Shown here one piece after another: positions 44,347-54,389 of a DNA stretch of 64,000 bases. The position numbers and the translations under genes are program-made. This DNA comes from Heracleum sosnowskyi (lineage: Eukaryota > Streptophyta > Magnoliopsida > Apiales > Apiaceae): assembly GCA_030848705.1 (NCBI GenBank), contig CM061243.1:125495659-125559658 (forward strand), written 5' to 3'. The notes under the pieces are model-generated. The model did not search any database, was not told the origin of the DNA, and worked only from the letters and a program-made list of their open reading frames with translations. Numbering within the stretch: position 1 is the first letter of the stretch; every line of letters starts with the position of its first letter.

Positions 44347-44418
44347 CGCCGCTGCCGGGGATCGAACCCGGGTCACCCGCGTGACAGGCGGGAATACTTA
44401 CCACTATACTACAACGAC
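44347..44418 (-). tRNA. tRNA-Asp (anticodon GTC)
   Basis: The 72-nt minus-strand sequence folds as a cloverleaf. The acceptor GTCGTTG pairs with CAGCGGC (with G-U pairs), followed by discriminator G. The D arm contains AGTATAGTGGTAAGTAT, and the anticodon arm is CCCGCCTGTCACGCGGG with anticodon GTC. The T arm GGGTTCGATCC carries the internal B box. It carries Asp to the ribosome for GAC/GAU codons. No intron and no mismatch is seen, so it appears functional. On the minus strand it is followed by an AAAA-ended flank rather than a long T-run (the Pol III stop may be the TTTTTT at about 44336-44343). Confidence 0.95.
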
Positions 44419-44950
44419 CTTGTGATGATACGAGGAATGATAAAAATTACAAAACCTGGGTAAATGAAACCCTAAGGCAGTGCAAAAAGACAAAAAATGT
44501 GGAAGTATATATATGAAACTGGCAATCAAACGTGTCAACAAGGACATGGTAAACAAACAAAAAACGTAGGTAGCATCGGTACTGTCAGATGTATTGCCGC
44601 ATATTTGCATGGATACATTAACAACGTATATGAACATGTAATATTCTTGGGTTTGCTGCTGAGGCACGGCTACTGATGGATGTTTGCAGAGGGAAAGGAG
44701 AAGAATCTTCACCCACTCTAGAATTATGGTGTTTAAGCATATTTTTTATATGGGAATGTGCGAGACTGTGAGTGAGTGAGAAGAAGAAGTTGGTCTGAAT
44801 AAGTATTCTTGATGAGAGCATTGTGTGAACCGAATCATAAATGTAGTTAAATTTTTAATGATCCTTGTCTTTCCTTCCTCGTACTTGCTTTCTTATTTAT
44901 CAGTAGGAGAATTGCAGTTTCCACAATATTCCTGATTAAACAAAAGAAAA
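44419..44950. other. Intergenic flank between tRNA-Asp and Copia C
   Basis: No gene is supported. The minus strand has CT-rich leader-like sequence (complement of GTGAGTGAGTGAGAAGAAG at about 44765) that could be the 5' leader of a lost or unseen gene. Copia C is inserted at its right end. Confidence 0.5.
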
Positions 44951-45205
44951 TGTTGTCTAATAATCCTAATAATCTCAAATGTAGTCAGCATGACCTAGTC
45001 ATGGAGTGTTTTTAGGAAGCTTTGAATAAGTAAAATAGTTGAGATCATGTAGGAGTATTATCAGCAAGTGTCCTAGTTTCTAGCATTCAGTTTTGTATTC
45101 CAGTTATTTATATTCCGTGTACCTGTTGAAATAAACTAATGCAATCATCTTTGTCTTTGCATAATCTCTGTTTACTTAGTTTATATATACGTTTTATATA
45201 CAACA
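44951..45205 (+). repeat. 5' LTR of Copia C
   Basis: 255 bp, TG...CA. It holds AT-rich TATA-like stretches near its end (TTATATATACG at about 45180). It is followed by the primer site. Confidence 0.95.
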
Positions 45206-45242
45206 ATTGGTATCAGAGCTTTAAGGTTCAAAGGCGTGAGGT

Positions 45243-48200
45243 ATGGAGGCAGGCAAGGCAAAAGGAGGAGGGTCATTAGGACTGAGTTACCCTATGCTGG
45301 CCAAGAGCAATTACACGACGTGGTCTCTCAAAATGAAGGTCATAATGCAGGCACATGGAGTGTGGTTTGCTGTTGAAGGAAACGATGATAAAACGGCAGT
45401 AGAGGAGAAATCAGACAAGATTGCGATGGCCATGATATATCAGGGAATTCCAGAGGAAATTTTACTCTCTATTGCAGAAAAGAAAACGGCGAAAGAAGTT
45501 TGGGATGCGATCAAAACCCTCTGCCAGGGCGCAGATAAAGTAAGGAAAGCAAGGGTCCAAACTCTGAAAACCGAGTTCGAAGCTTTGAGCATGAGGGATT
45601 CAGATAATCTCGATGATTTCTACATGAAGATCAATGGGATTACAACGAATATACGGGCTCTGGGAGAAGAATTAAAGGAATCGTACGTAGTGAAGAAGTT
45701 ACTACGTGCAGTGCCAGGCAAGTTTCTACAGATCACTTCCACGATGGAGCAGTTTGGTGATTTAGAAACCATGACATTGGAGGAAGCCATGGGCTCGTTG
45801 AAGGCTCATGAAGAAAGAGTCAAAGGAAAAGGTGAGCCGAGTGAAACTCAGTTGATGCTCACAGAAGAGGAATGGCAGAAAAGGGAAAGTAATGAAGGAA
45901 AATTGTTATTCACACAAGAAGAGTGGATGAAACGCAGAAAGGGATTCACGGAGAGTCAATCATCAGCATTCAAGGGCAAAGTAGGTCGAGACAAGAGCAA
46001 AGTAAAGTGTTTCAACTGCTTTCAATACGGGCACTTCGCTGCGGAGTGTCGTAGGCCTAAACGCAACAGGGAACAAAAACAAGAAGCAAACTTGACTCGA
46101 TTTGATGATGATGAAGAACCAGCATTGTTGTTAGCGAAGCATGAGAAGGAGGTCTCAGAAGTGTTGATTGACGAAAGAGATATAAGCCTACACCTGGTGT
46201 CAAAGCAGAAGGTTGCTCAACCCAATTCAAACTTGTGGTACCTTGATAATGGCGCCAGCAACCATATGACTGGGCTAAAATCGAAGTTTAGTACGTTAGA
46301 CGAGGGGATCACTGGACGTGTTAAGTTTGGAGACGGCTCTACAGTCGAAATCAAAGGGAAAGGATCGATCACTTTGAGGTGCAAAGATGGGCAAGAACGT
46401 ATTCTTAACGAGGTATATTTTATTCCCAGTCTTAGTAGCAATATCATTAGTATTGGGCAATTAACTGAAGATGGAAACAAGGTTGTAATTAGAGGTGAAT
46501 ACATGTGGGTATTTGACGAGCAAGAAAAATTACTTATGAAGATTAAGAGATCACCAAATCGATTGTATAAGCTGTTAATTGAGTCTGTGGAGTCAGAATG
46601 CTTAATGTTGAAATTAGATGATGTGTCTAGGTTATGGCATGCTCGCTTGGGTCATGTTAATTATCAAGCATTGTCTTTGATGTTTAAAGATAAAATGGTT
46701 AGAGGATTTCCTCATGTTGTGGAGCCAAAGGGTGTGTGCACTAATTGTCTTGTGTCAAAACAAGCACGAAAGCATGTTCCAACTCGGGCAAATTTCAGTG
46801 CAAGCAAGAGTTTGGAGCTTGTTCACGGTGACTTGTGTGGGCCAATTACACCGGAAACAACGTCAGGAAATAGATATATGTTCTTGTTGGTAGACGATTT
46901 CAGTCGTGTGATGTGGGTATATTTCCTCAAGACAAAAGGTGAAGCTCTTACTGCGTTTAAAAAGTTTCGAGCTTTGGTCGAGGATGGTTCTGATCAAAAG
47001 GTGAAGACTTTTAGGACAGACCGGGGTGGCGAATTCATGTCTACAGAGTTCAAAGATTATTGTGAAGAGATGGGGATAATGAGGCATTACACAACTCCAT
47101 ACACGCCTCAGCAAAACGGCGTAGTGGAACGTAGAAACAGGACGGTGATGGAAATGGCTAGAAGTTACCTGAAAGGAATGAATTTGCCTGCAATGATGTG
47201 GGCAGAGGCTGTTAGACACACGGTCTACGTGTTGAATAGACTACCAACTCGTGCACTAACTGGTGTCACTCCGTATGAGGCGTGGTATGGAAAGAAACCG
47301 GATATTGGACACATCAGAATGTTTGGGTGTACTGCTCATATGAGAGTGCAGAATAAGGGTGTTCAGAAGCTAGATGATCGAAGTGTGTGCGTTGTGAATT
47401 TAGGAAGGGAACCTGGCACAAAGGGTTATCGACTATACGACCCAAAGGCAAAACGTATACACATCAGTAAGGATGTCGTGTTTGAAGAAGACAAGCCTTG
47501 GTCGTGGAAGGATTTGGAAGACAGTAACACTGAGGATCCTTTTTGTTTTACACCATCAGTGATTCAAGAAGACAGCAGTAGTGAAAAGGAAATGGAAGAA
47601 CATCATTATACTTCACCTATGTCAAACTCCAGACAATCGACTCTAAGTCCTGAAAATTATGATGACAGCCAGGAGCCTAAGAAAAGCAGACCAATTCAAG
47701 AGATCTACGATGACACAGAAGAGGTAATCACTGAGGAAGAATTGAACTTGATGGGCGTTGAAGAACCTGCTAACTATGGAGAAGCATCAAAGAGTCGTTG
47801 CTGGAAAGAAGCTATGAAAGAAGAGTTAAAGTCGATAGAAAAGAATGACACATGGAGTCTTACTGAACTACCACCAGGCCAGAAAGTGATTGGGCTGAAA
47901 TGGATCTTCAAGCTAAAGAAGGATGCTGCTGGCAGAATAATCAAGCACAAAGCGAGACTTGTAGCAAAGGGCTACGCCCAGGAACATGGGATAGATTACG
48001 ATGAAGTATACGCTCCAGTAACACGGTTGGAAACGGTGAGATTGCTGTTAGCATTATCAGCAAAAAATGGTTGGAAAGTTCATCACTTAGACGTCAAGAC
48101 GGCATTCCTTAATGGAGAAATAAATGAAGATGTATTTGTAGCACAACCTGATGGATTTCAGAAGCATGGGCAAGAAAAAATGGTCTACAAATTAAAGAAG

Positions 48201-49304
48201 GCTTTGTATGGTTTGCGCCAGGCGCCTCGTGCTTGGTATGCTAAGCTCAATCAGTGCTTGGAAGGACTGGGTTTTAAACATTGTCCTTATGAAAATGCTG
48301 TCTACACGAAGGGTGAGGGAAAAGATTGCTTGGTGATTGCTGTTTATGTAGACGACATATTAATTACAGGGGCTAGTATTGAGAACGTTGAAGATTTTAA
48401 ACGGCAAATGGGGAAGAAATTTGAAATGACTGACCTTGGTAAGCTAAGCTATTACCTTGGAATTGAAGTGGAACAAGGCGAAAGCTATATAGAACTCAAG
48501 CAATCAGGATATGCCAAGAAGGTGTTAGAGAAAGCTGGTTTAAGTGACTGCAATCCGTGCAAATATCCTATGGATCCTAAGGAGAAGTTATCTAAGGACG
48601 AAGGGGGAAAGGCTGTCAACTCGACAATGTTCAAAAGCGTAGTTGGTGGGTTACGTTATCTGGTAAATACTCGACCCGATATTGCTTACTCTGTTGGGAT
48701 AGTAAGTCGATTTATGGAGCATCCTACTGTATTGCATTTGAATACAGTAAAAAGGATACTGCGTTATGTTAAGGGAACCATACATTATGGATTAGTTTAT
48801 ACGAGTAACAGTGGAAATAACCTCATTACTGGGTTCTCAGATAGTGATATGGGTGGACTAATCGATGATCGGAAAAGTACTGGTGGGATGGCGTATTATC
48901 TCAATGAGAGTTTAATTTCCTGGGTTTCTCAGAAGCAGAGATGCGTGGCTTTGTCTACCTGTGAGGCTGAGTTCATGGCAGCCACAGCGGCAGCTTGTCA
49001 AGGCATCTGGTTGCGCAATGTATTGAGCCAAGTTACAGCAACGAAGATTGGTCCAGTTGTGTTGTATATCGATAATAAATCAGCTATTGATTTGGCAAAG
49101 AACCCCGTATTTCATGGACGAAGTAAGCATATAGATATACGCTTCCATTTCATAAGAGAATGCGTTGAGCGTGGTGAAATCGTTGTTAAGCATGTAAGGA
49201 CTGATATGCAGCGTGCTGATTGTTTAACTAAGGCTCTGGCAACAGTCAAGTTCGAACAGATGCGAAGTCTTCTTGGTGTCAAGGATTTGATTAGTCACGT
49301 TTGA
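45243..49304 (+). CDS. Copia C gag-pol polyprotein (1353 residues), intact
   Basis: The ATG at 45243 lies 23 bases after the primer site. Domains in order: gag (1-230, NYTTWSLKMKVIMQ; UBN2-type), CCHC zinc knuckle (CFNCFQYGHFAAEC, about 256-269), aspartic protease (YLDNGASNHM, Asp about 335), integrase zinc finger (H...H about 465, CTNC) and integrase core (HGDLCGP, TDRGGEF and NGVVE, the last two a D-35-E pair). RT follows (about 860-1110; HLDVKTAFLNG, and YVDD at about 1035), then RNase H (SDSD about 1198, CEAEF about 1238, DNKSAID about 1276, and HGRSKHIDIRFHF). The stop TGA is followed by the purine tract. No break is seen. The polyprotein is processed by its own protease. The Copia lineage is not assigned. 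Confidence 0.96.
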   Translation: MEAGKAKGGGSLGLSYPMLAKSNYTTWSLKMKVIMQAHGVWFAVEGNDDKTAVEEKSDKIAMAMIYQGIPEEILLSIAEKKTAKEVWDAIKTLCQGADKVRKARVQTLKTEFEALSMRDSDNLDDFYMKINGITTNIRALGEELKESYVVKKLLRAVPGKFLQITSTMEQFGDLETMTLEEAMGSLKAHEERVKGKGEPSETQLMLTEEEWQKRESNEGKLLFTQEEWMKRRKGFTESQSSAFKGKVGRDKSKVKCFNCFQYGHFAAECRRPKRNREQKQEANLTRFDDDEEPALLLAKHEKEVSEVLIDERDISLHLVSKQKVAQPNSNLWYLDNGASNHMTGLKSKFSTLDEGITGRVKFGDGSTVEIKGKGSITLRCKDGQERILNEVYFIPSLSSNIISIGQLTEDGNKVVIRGEYMWVFDEQEKLLMKIKRSPNRLYKLLIESVESECLMLKLDDVSRLWHARLGHVNYQALSLMFKDKMVRGFPHVVEPKGVCTNCLVSKQARKHVPTRANFSASKSLELVHGDLCGPITPETTSGNRYMFLLVDDFSRVMWVYFLKTKGEALTAFKKFRALVEDGSDQKVKTFRTDRGGEFMSTEFKDYCEEMGIMRHYTTPYTPQQNGVVERRNRTVMEMARSYLKGMNLPAMMWAEAVRHTVYVLNRLPTRALTGVTPYEAWYGKKPDIGHIRMFGCTAHMRVQNKGVQKLDDRSVCVVNLGREPGTKGYRLYDPKAKRIHISKDVVFEEDKPWSWKDLEDSNTEDPFCFTPSVIQEDSSSEKEMEEHHYTSPMSNSRQSTLSPENYDDSQEPKKSRPIQEIYDDTEEVITEEELNLMGVEEPANYGEASKSRCWKEAMKEELKSIEKNDTWSLTELPPGQKVIGLKWIFKLKKDAAGRIIKHKARLVAKGYAQEHGIDYDEVYAPVTRLETVRLLLALSAKNGWKVHHLDVKTAFLNGEINEDVFVAQPDGFQKHGQEKMVYKLKKALYGLRQAPRAWYAKLNQCLEGLGFKHCPYENAVYTKGEGKDCLVIAVYVDDILITGASIENVEDFKRQMGKKFEMTDLGKLSYYLGIEVEQGESYIELKQSGYAKKVLEKAGLSDCNPCKYPMDPKEKLSKDEGGKAVNSTMFKSVVGGLRYLVNTRPDIAYSVGIVSRFMEHPTVLHLNTVKRILRYVKGTIHYGLVYTSNSGNNLITGFSDSDMGGLIDDRKSTGGMAYYLNESLISWVSQKQRCVALSTCEAEFMAATAAACQGIWLRNVLSQVTATKIGPVVLYIDNKSAIDLAKNPVFHGRSKHIDIRFHFIRECVERGEIVVKHVRTDMQRADCLTKALATVKFEQMRSLLGVKDLISHV

Positions 49305-49319
49305 GATTAAGGGGGGAAT

Positions 49320-49574
49320 TGTTGTCTAATAATCCTAATAATCTCAAATGTAGTCAGCATGACCTAGTCATGGAGTGTTTTTAGGAAGCTTTGAATAAGT
49401 AAAATAGTTGAGATCATGTAGGAGTATTATCAGCAAGTGTCCTAGTTTCTAGCATTCAGTTTTGTATTCCAGTTATTTATATTTCGTGTACCTGTTGAAA
49501 TAAACTAATGCAATCATCTTTGTCTTTGCATAATCTCTGTTTACTTAGTTTATATATACGTTTTATATACAACA
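49320..49574 (+). repeat. 3' LTR of Copia C
   Basis: 255 bp, one visible difference from the 5' LTR. It directly follows the GGGGGG-containing polypurine tract. Confidence 0.95.
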
Positions 49575-50302
49575 GAAAAGGCTGCCAATACTAGGTCAAC
49601 ACTGAAAACTTCACACACACAGAAAACGACTCATAAACTAAACAAAATGATGAATACTTGTGTTTGATCAGTATTGTGTGAAGTATACTTACCCGGACAG
49701 TAGACAGACTTCTAGGACAAACTTTATTTACTAAGAAAAAACAACCGGCATTATTTTCTATTGTTACAAAAATTGTTTAGAAATTGAAGGTTTAAGAAAA
49801 AATTAGAGTTTAATTCAATTCACTAGACAAAACAGCTAACTCAAATCATCTAGTCAAAACACTTGACTAAATCCGCTAACAACAAATTAAAATACCTTAC
49901 TCAATTCACTAGCAGTTAATTGCCCGATCTCATATCCTACTATTTTGATAACAAGTGCAAACTTGAGGCTCAATACCATTGACTACAAAATAATTAATAT
50001 GTTCAAACGTTAATTTTAGAAATAAACATATAAACTTTTCAAAAAATAGTATGTACGGAACACCGTAAATTAGTGTTATTTTGGGCCTAGCTTATTATTT
50101 AAAACTTTACATTGAATTATAAAGAATACATGTAAATTTTTAAATTTTAAATTTAGTAGTTAATTTCATATATTTATCATTATCTGAATTTAAATAACTA
50201 TTTAATTAAGGTAATCGGATAACTAAATACACTATCAATTTATCATATATAAAAAAAATAAGCGTCTGATGTAAAAACCATATAAAATCGGAGCATACGT
50301 GG
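49575..50302. other. AT-rich intergenic sequence
   Basis: No gene is supported. A piece near 50035-50065 (AAAATAGTATGTACGGAACA) resembles 21222-21250 upstream of F-box copy 1. This suggests that the duplicated block includes the upstream region. Confidence 0.5.
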
Positions 50303-50985
50303 TGTGACAACCCGGGTCAAATCCCGAGCCTTTTTCGAAAATCGGGTCAAATCCCAATTCTGAGTCCGAATAAGCCGTAGCCTACTGGCCCAAACGCAGC
50401 CAACTTGGGTAACGACTAGCCCACCACAGGCCCCCAAAAGATCATGATTTGTTGGTGCTAATTAGTAGTAGTACTTTGCCTTATAAAGTGAACAGAAGTC
50501 CCGAATCTCCTCGATGTGGGACTGGGGTGTTACAAACTCCCCCACTTAAACTCTTGACGTCCTCGTCAAGCCTGAACGGATATCCCATAGGTTCCAAGAT
50601 CATTCCTCCCTAGCCATTGTGGGATAATACCGGCTGGCTTCGTGTCCCCACCTCCGGATCTCTGTCCATTGTGGGATAATACCACCAGCCTTCGTGTCCC
50701 CACCTCCGGCAACTCGACGAATCAAGTTTTCGAGAGTCGGCTCTGATACCATATGTGACAACCCGGGTCAAATCCCGAGTCTTTTTCGAAAATCGGGTCA
50801 AATCCCAATTCCGAGTCCGAATAAGCCGTAGCCTACTGGCCCAAACGCAGCCAACTTGGGTAACGACTAGCCCACCACAGGCCCCCAAAAGATCATGATT
50901 TGTTGGTGCTAATTAGTAGTAGTACTTTGCCTTATAAAGTGAACAGAAGTCCCGAATCTCCTCGATGTGGGACTGGGGTGTTACA
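50303..50985 (-). mobile_element. TRIM (terminal-repeat retrotransposon in miniature)
   Basis: Two 232-bp terminal repeats (50303-50534 and 50754-50985) begin TGTGACAACCCGGG and end GGGGTGTTACA. Perfect CGTGG duplications flank them (50298-50302 and 50986-50990). The 219-bp centre has, on the minus strand, TGGTATCAGAGCCGAC next to one repeat (Met-tRNA primer site, about 50737-50752) and GTGGGGGAGTT next to the other (polypurine tract). There is no coding capacity. The repeats differ at only a few positions, so it is young. It lies about 120 bp upstream of the F-box copy 2 start. Confidence 0.93.
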
Positions 50986-51059
50986 CGTGGTGTCAAAACC
51001 TTGTACACGTGCGCTCTTGTGTGCGTACACAGTAACTTTCAGACAGATCTATATATTTT

Positions 51060-51517
51060 TTTCAAGGGGCAATCACTAGTCCTCTGTTTGTTAAGGAAAA
51101 CAGTGATCATGAAGCTGCCAGTTGGTGAGAAAAGGAAAAGACAAACAAGGCGGTTATAGTTGTCAACCTCTTATTGGAGTCGATTTTGATCCGGTAAGTA
51201 ATGATTTCAAGGTGGTAGTCTGGTATCCATTGTTAGACTCGTGTGTTGTTTACTCCTCTAATTCCAATTCATGGATTCAGCTATCCGTTCCGGATCATGA
51301 GTTTCTTATGGATAAATTTAAGGAATCATCATTTGTTCCAAGTACTTATGTAAAGGATCGCCCTTATTGGACATATTCTACACGAAGAGGTCAAGTTGGC
51401 CACTTTTTGGAACTATTGTGCTGCTGGGACATATCCATCCGTTCAGCAAAACTATATTACAACTTTGGTTGCACTCAAGTTTGATGCTACAAGTAACAAG
51501 TTCAAGTTGATGCCCAA
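51060..51517 (+). pseudogene. F-box gene copy 2, first segment
   Basis: The ATG at 51109 opens MKLPVGEKRKRQT, like copy 1. The sequence then jumps to the FBA domain (CQPLIGVDFDPVSNDFKVVV, SNSNSWIQLSVPDHEFL). The whole F-box and the first FBA strands, present in copy 1 at about 21330-29900, are deleted; a short AAGGCGGTTAT match marks the junction. The frame after the deletion is shifted relative to the ATG, and a second shift follows VGHFLELL. Without an F-box it could not join an SCF complex. CACTA-2 cuts the gene at 51517. Confidence 0.78.
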
Positions 51518-52110
51518 CACTACACCAAAAACGGCCTTTTCCTACCACGAAAATGGTAGGTTTTGGGGGTCAATCGGTAGGAATTGGTGTCAATTCCTAC
51601 CATTCGACATGGTAGGAATTGCTCAGGTCGGAATTGGTGATGGTAGGAATTGGTGGTCTGTTTCTTAAACGGCCCCACATGCCAAATGGCTGCCCATGTG
51701 GCGAGCCACATCAACAGCCACATCGACGGCCACATGGCGGTGGACCCCGACACGTCACTTGCCACGAGGTTGACATGTCATGCACATGTCACATGTGGGG
51801 TCACTGCCACGTCATTTTGTGGGGTCACATTTGACCCCGGTCAAGGACTATTTCCTACCAACCAAATCCTACCAACGCATTTCCTACCAACTCAAGGGGC
51901 ACCAAAATGGTAGGTTTTATAACAGAAGCACATAAAAATAGCTATTTCCTACCAAGCAATTCCTACCACCTTCAGTATTTCCTACTAGTTAAAACCTACC
52001 GCATTCATCAATTCTGAAAAATGTTACGAAGACGGTAGGAAATGCTATGAAGACGATAGGAAATGTTATGAAGACAGTAGGAAATGCTTTGAAGGTGGTA
52101 GGAATTACTA
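51518..52110. repeat. Left subterminal array of CACTA-2
   Basis: Repeated GGTAGGAATT / AATTCCTACC and GGTAGGAAATG motifs are mixed with a GC-richer segment (51665-51850) of CCACATGGCGGTGGAC-like short repeats. Confidence 0.85.
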
Positions 52111-52689
52111 GACAATTGTTTCAAAAAAAATAAAGCTTTCATTACTTCTCCTATCTAACAAATTGCTCAAATCATTATAAAAAAATAGATCGATATATAA
52201 TTCACAAGTATACAAACATAACAAATAATCAAACATTCATTGTATATGAAAATTTAAACATTCCTTACACATAAATCATAATATTCAAAATTAGAAGTTG
52301 TTCTTATGGACCAAAACTACAAATCAAAAATTATTTACAAGGCTTAATTAATTATCTTCAAAATCTTCATCTTTTTCGTTTGGATCTTCATATTATTTTC
52401 TTCACAATCATTTTCTCTATTTCCACATCATTGTCTTTGGATCTTCATCAAGTACCTAAAATTTACATAAAAAGCAAGAATTAGTATTAAGAATTAAATA
52501 ACAAAATAAGCATGAAGATAAAATTACTTAAATAAGCAAAAAAAAGAAGAACAAAGTGAATGATATGTGAAATTGATTTGAAGAAGATAAAGATATAGAG
52601 AAGAAGATGAAGAGAGGGAAGAAAATTGAAGTGAAATGAGAAAAAAAAATGATTGTATTATAAGTAATAAGAAGAGGAAATTATTTTTG

Positions 52690-53235
52690 AATTTTTCGTA
52701 AAATTGTAGCTTATTTCCTACCGATAATGGTAGGTTATGATTCTCAGCGAAATTTTTGAATTTTTTGTTTGGGCGCAATTTTTGAATTTTAAGTTTTAGG
52801 CGCAATTTTTGAATTTTTCGTAAAATTGTAGCTTATTTCCTACCGATAATGGTAGGTTATGATTTTCAGCGAAAATTTTGAATTTTTGGTTTGGGCGCAA
52901 TTTTTGAATTTTTAGTTTTAAGCGCAATTTTTGAATTTTTCGGGAAATTGTAGCTTATTTCCTACCGATAATGGTAGGTTATGATTCTCAGCAAAAATTT
53001 TGAATTTTTGGTTTGGGCACAATTTTTGAATTTTTAGTTTTAGGCGCAATTTTTGAATTTTTCGTGAAATTGTAGCTTATTTCCTACCGATAATGGTAGG
53101 TTATGATTCTCAGCAAAATTGTTGAATTTTTGGTTTGGGCGCAATTTTTGAATTTTTAGTTTTAGGCGCAATTTTTGAATTTTTCGTGAAATTTTAGCTT
53201 ATTTCCTACCGATAATGGTAGGGTATAGGTTTTGG
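52690..53235. repeat. 122-bp tandem repeat inside CACTA-2 (about 4.5 copies)
   Basis: The anchor TAGCTTATTTCCTACCGATA recurs at about 52707, 52829, 52951, 53073 and 53195. Each unit has the inverted pair CCTACCGATAATGGTAGG and two GGCGCAATTTTTGAATTTT blocks. The unit carries the same core as the subterminal motif. Confidence 0.9.
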
Positions 53236-54385
53236 CACAATTTTTTTAAAAAAAAAAAAATAAACATAATAATTTTTTTTAAATAATATTTTCGACGATC
53301 GAAACGTAATGATAATTTAGATCTATTAATTTATTTCAGAGGGTAAATGAGTTTTTACCGTAATTTTTTTCTTTTATTATTTTAATTATATTCTTTTTTA
53401 GTTGTGCGCGATAATTTCAAGTTTTTGGTAAAACAATTTGGCGGAAATTGCCAAAAAAATTGGGTTGTGTGGATTTAAACAACTGCTCTCTCTAAGAATA
53501 ACCAAGTGCATAACCACTACACCAACATCGTTTTTTGTACTAAATATGCAATTTACTCATATATCATATTTCAGTTCAAGTTTTGTAAATTATAAGTTTG
53601 ATAGATAGATTAATTATAAAAATATAGGAGTTTAAATTAAAAAATTCTAAAATTTTACATACAGCTAAGAAATCAAAATATTTAATCATCCGTAAGGTTA
53701 GATCGTTGAAAAAAAAATCAAAAAAAATCAAAAAGTGTAACCCTAGACAACCCCTAAAATAGATTTATTATAAAAATATAAGAGTTTAAATTAAAAAAAA
53801 TCCAATATTTTGTATAAAACTAAGAAATCAACATATTTAATCATCCGTAAGGTTGGATCGTTGAAAAAAAATAAATAGAAATCAAAAAGTGTAACCCTAG
53901 ACAACCCCTAAAACATGAGTATAAACTCTAACTCAATTTTCTAACACTCTTTCATTTTCTAAACGATTTTAACTTTTTGTAATTCCTTTTTGTCTAAATT
54001 TTTTTCCTTACATTCATCAAACTACAAAACGACGTTTCATATAAAAAAATTTAATTTATCCATACGTCTTTATATTTTTAATTTTTTTTCGATATAATTA
54101 GGTTTTAACGAATAACATAAGTACCTAAATATGTAAGTTTAATTCAACTAATTTTTATCCTCCACTACTAAAATGAGTAAATCTTTATGTCCCTAGAGTT
54201 TGATTAACAAAAAATATGATAACCGATCAACAAAAAATATAATATAAACACATTCTCCATTAATTTTATTTTGTATTATTTTATTAATCGATTAAAACCT
54301 ACCATTTGATGTGCGCGGGAAATTCAACTTTTCTGTGAAATTTTTGGCGGAAAAGCAAAAAGGTGGTGGGGGTCTAAAATTCGTC
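53236..54385. other. AT-rich interior of CACTA-2
   Basis: No gene is seen. A block at about 53630-53770 is repeated at about 53765-53910 (CATCCGTAAGGTT(A/G)GATCG, then AGTGTAACCCTAGACAACCC). This block shares its GGTTGGATCGT core with the satellite of CACTA-3. Confidence 0.6.
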
Positions 54386-54389
54386 AGTA

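Larger units (their letters stand above)
44951..49574 (+). mobile_element. Copia C: complete, very young Ty1/Copia retrotransposon
   Basis: The 255-bp LTRs (TGTTGTCTAA...TATACAACA) differ at one base that I can see (TATTCCG versus TATTTCG). Perfect GAAAA duplications flank the element (44946-44950 and 49575-49579). A Met-tRNA primer site (ATTGGTATCAGAGCT, 45206-45220) and a purine tract (AAGGGGGGAATT, 49309-49320) are present. The single 1353-codon polyprotein is open throughout, with all catalytic motifs. Everything needed for transposition appears to be there. Confidence 0.96.

Noticed and set aside
50243..50888. Two near-identical minus-strand ORFs starting MGACGGLVVTQVGCV
   Set aside because: Both lie in the two terminal repeats of the TRIM and are identical because the repeats are. 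No gene is supported.
53480..53540. tRNA-like string (AACCACTACACCAACATCG) inside CACTA-2 as a tRNA or SINE
   Set aside because: It looks like part of an acceptor/B-box region but no cloverleaf or A/B box spacing can be formed, and no SINE ends or tail are seen.
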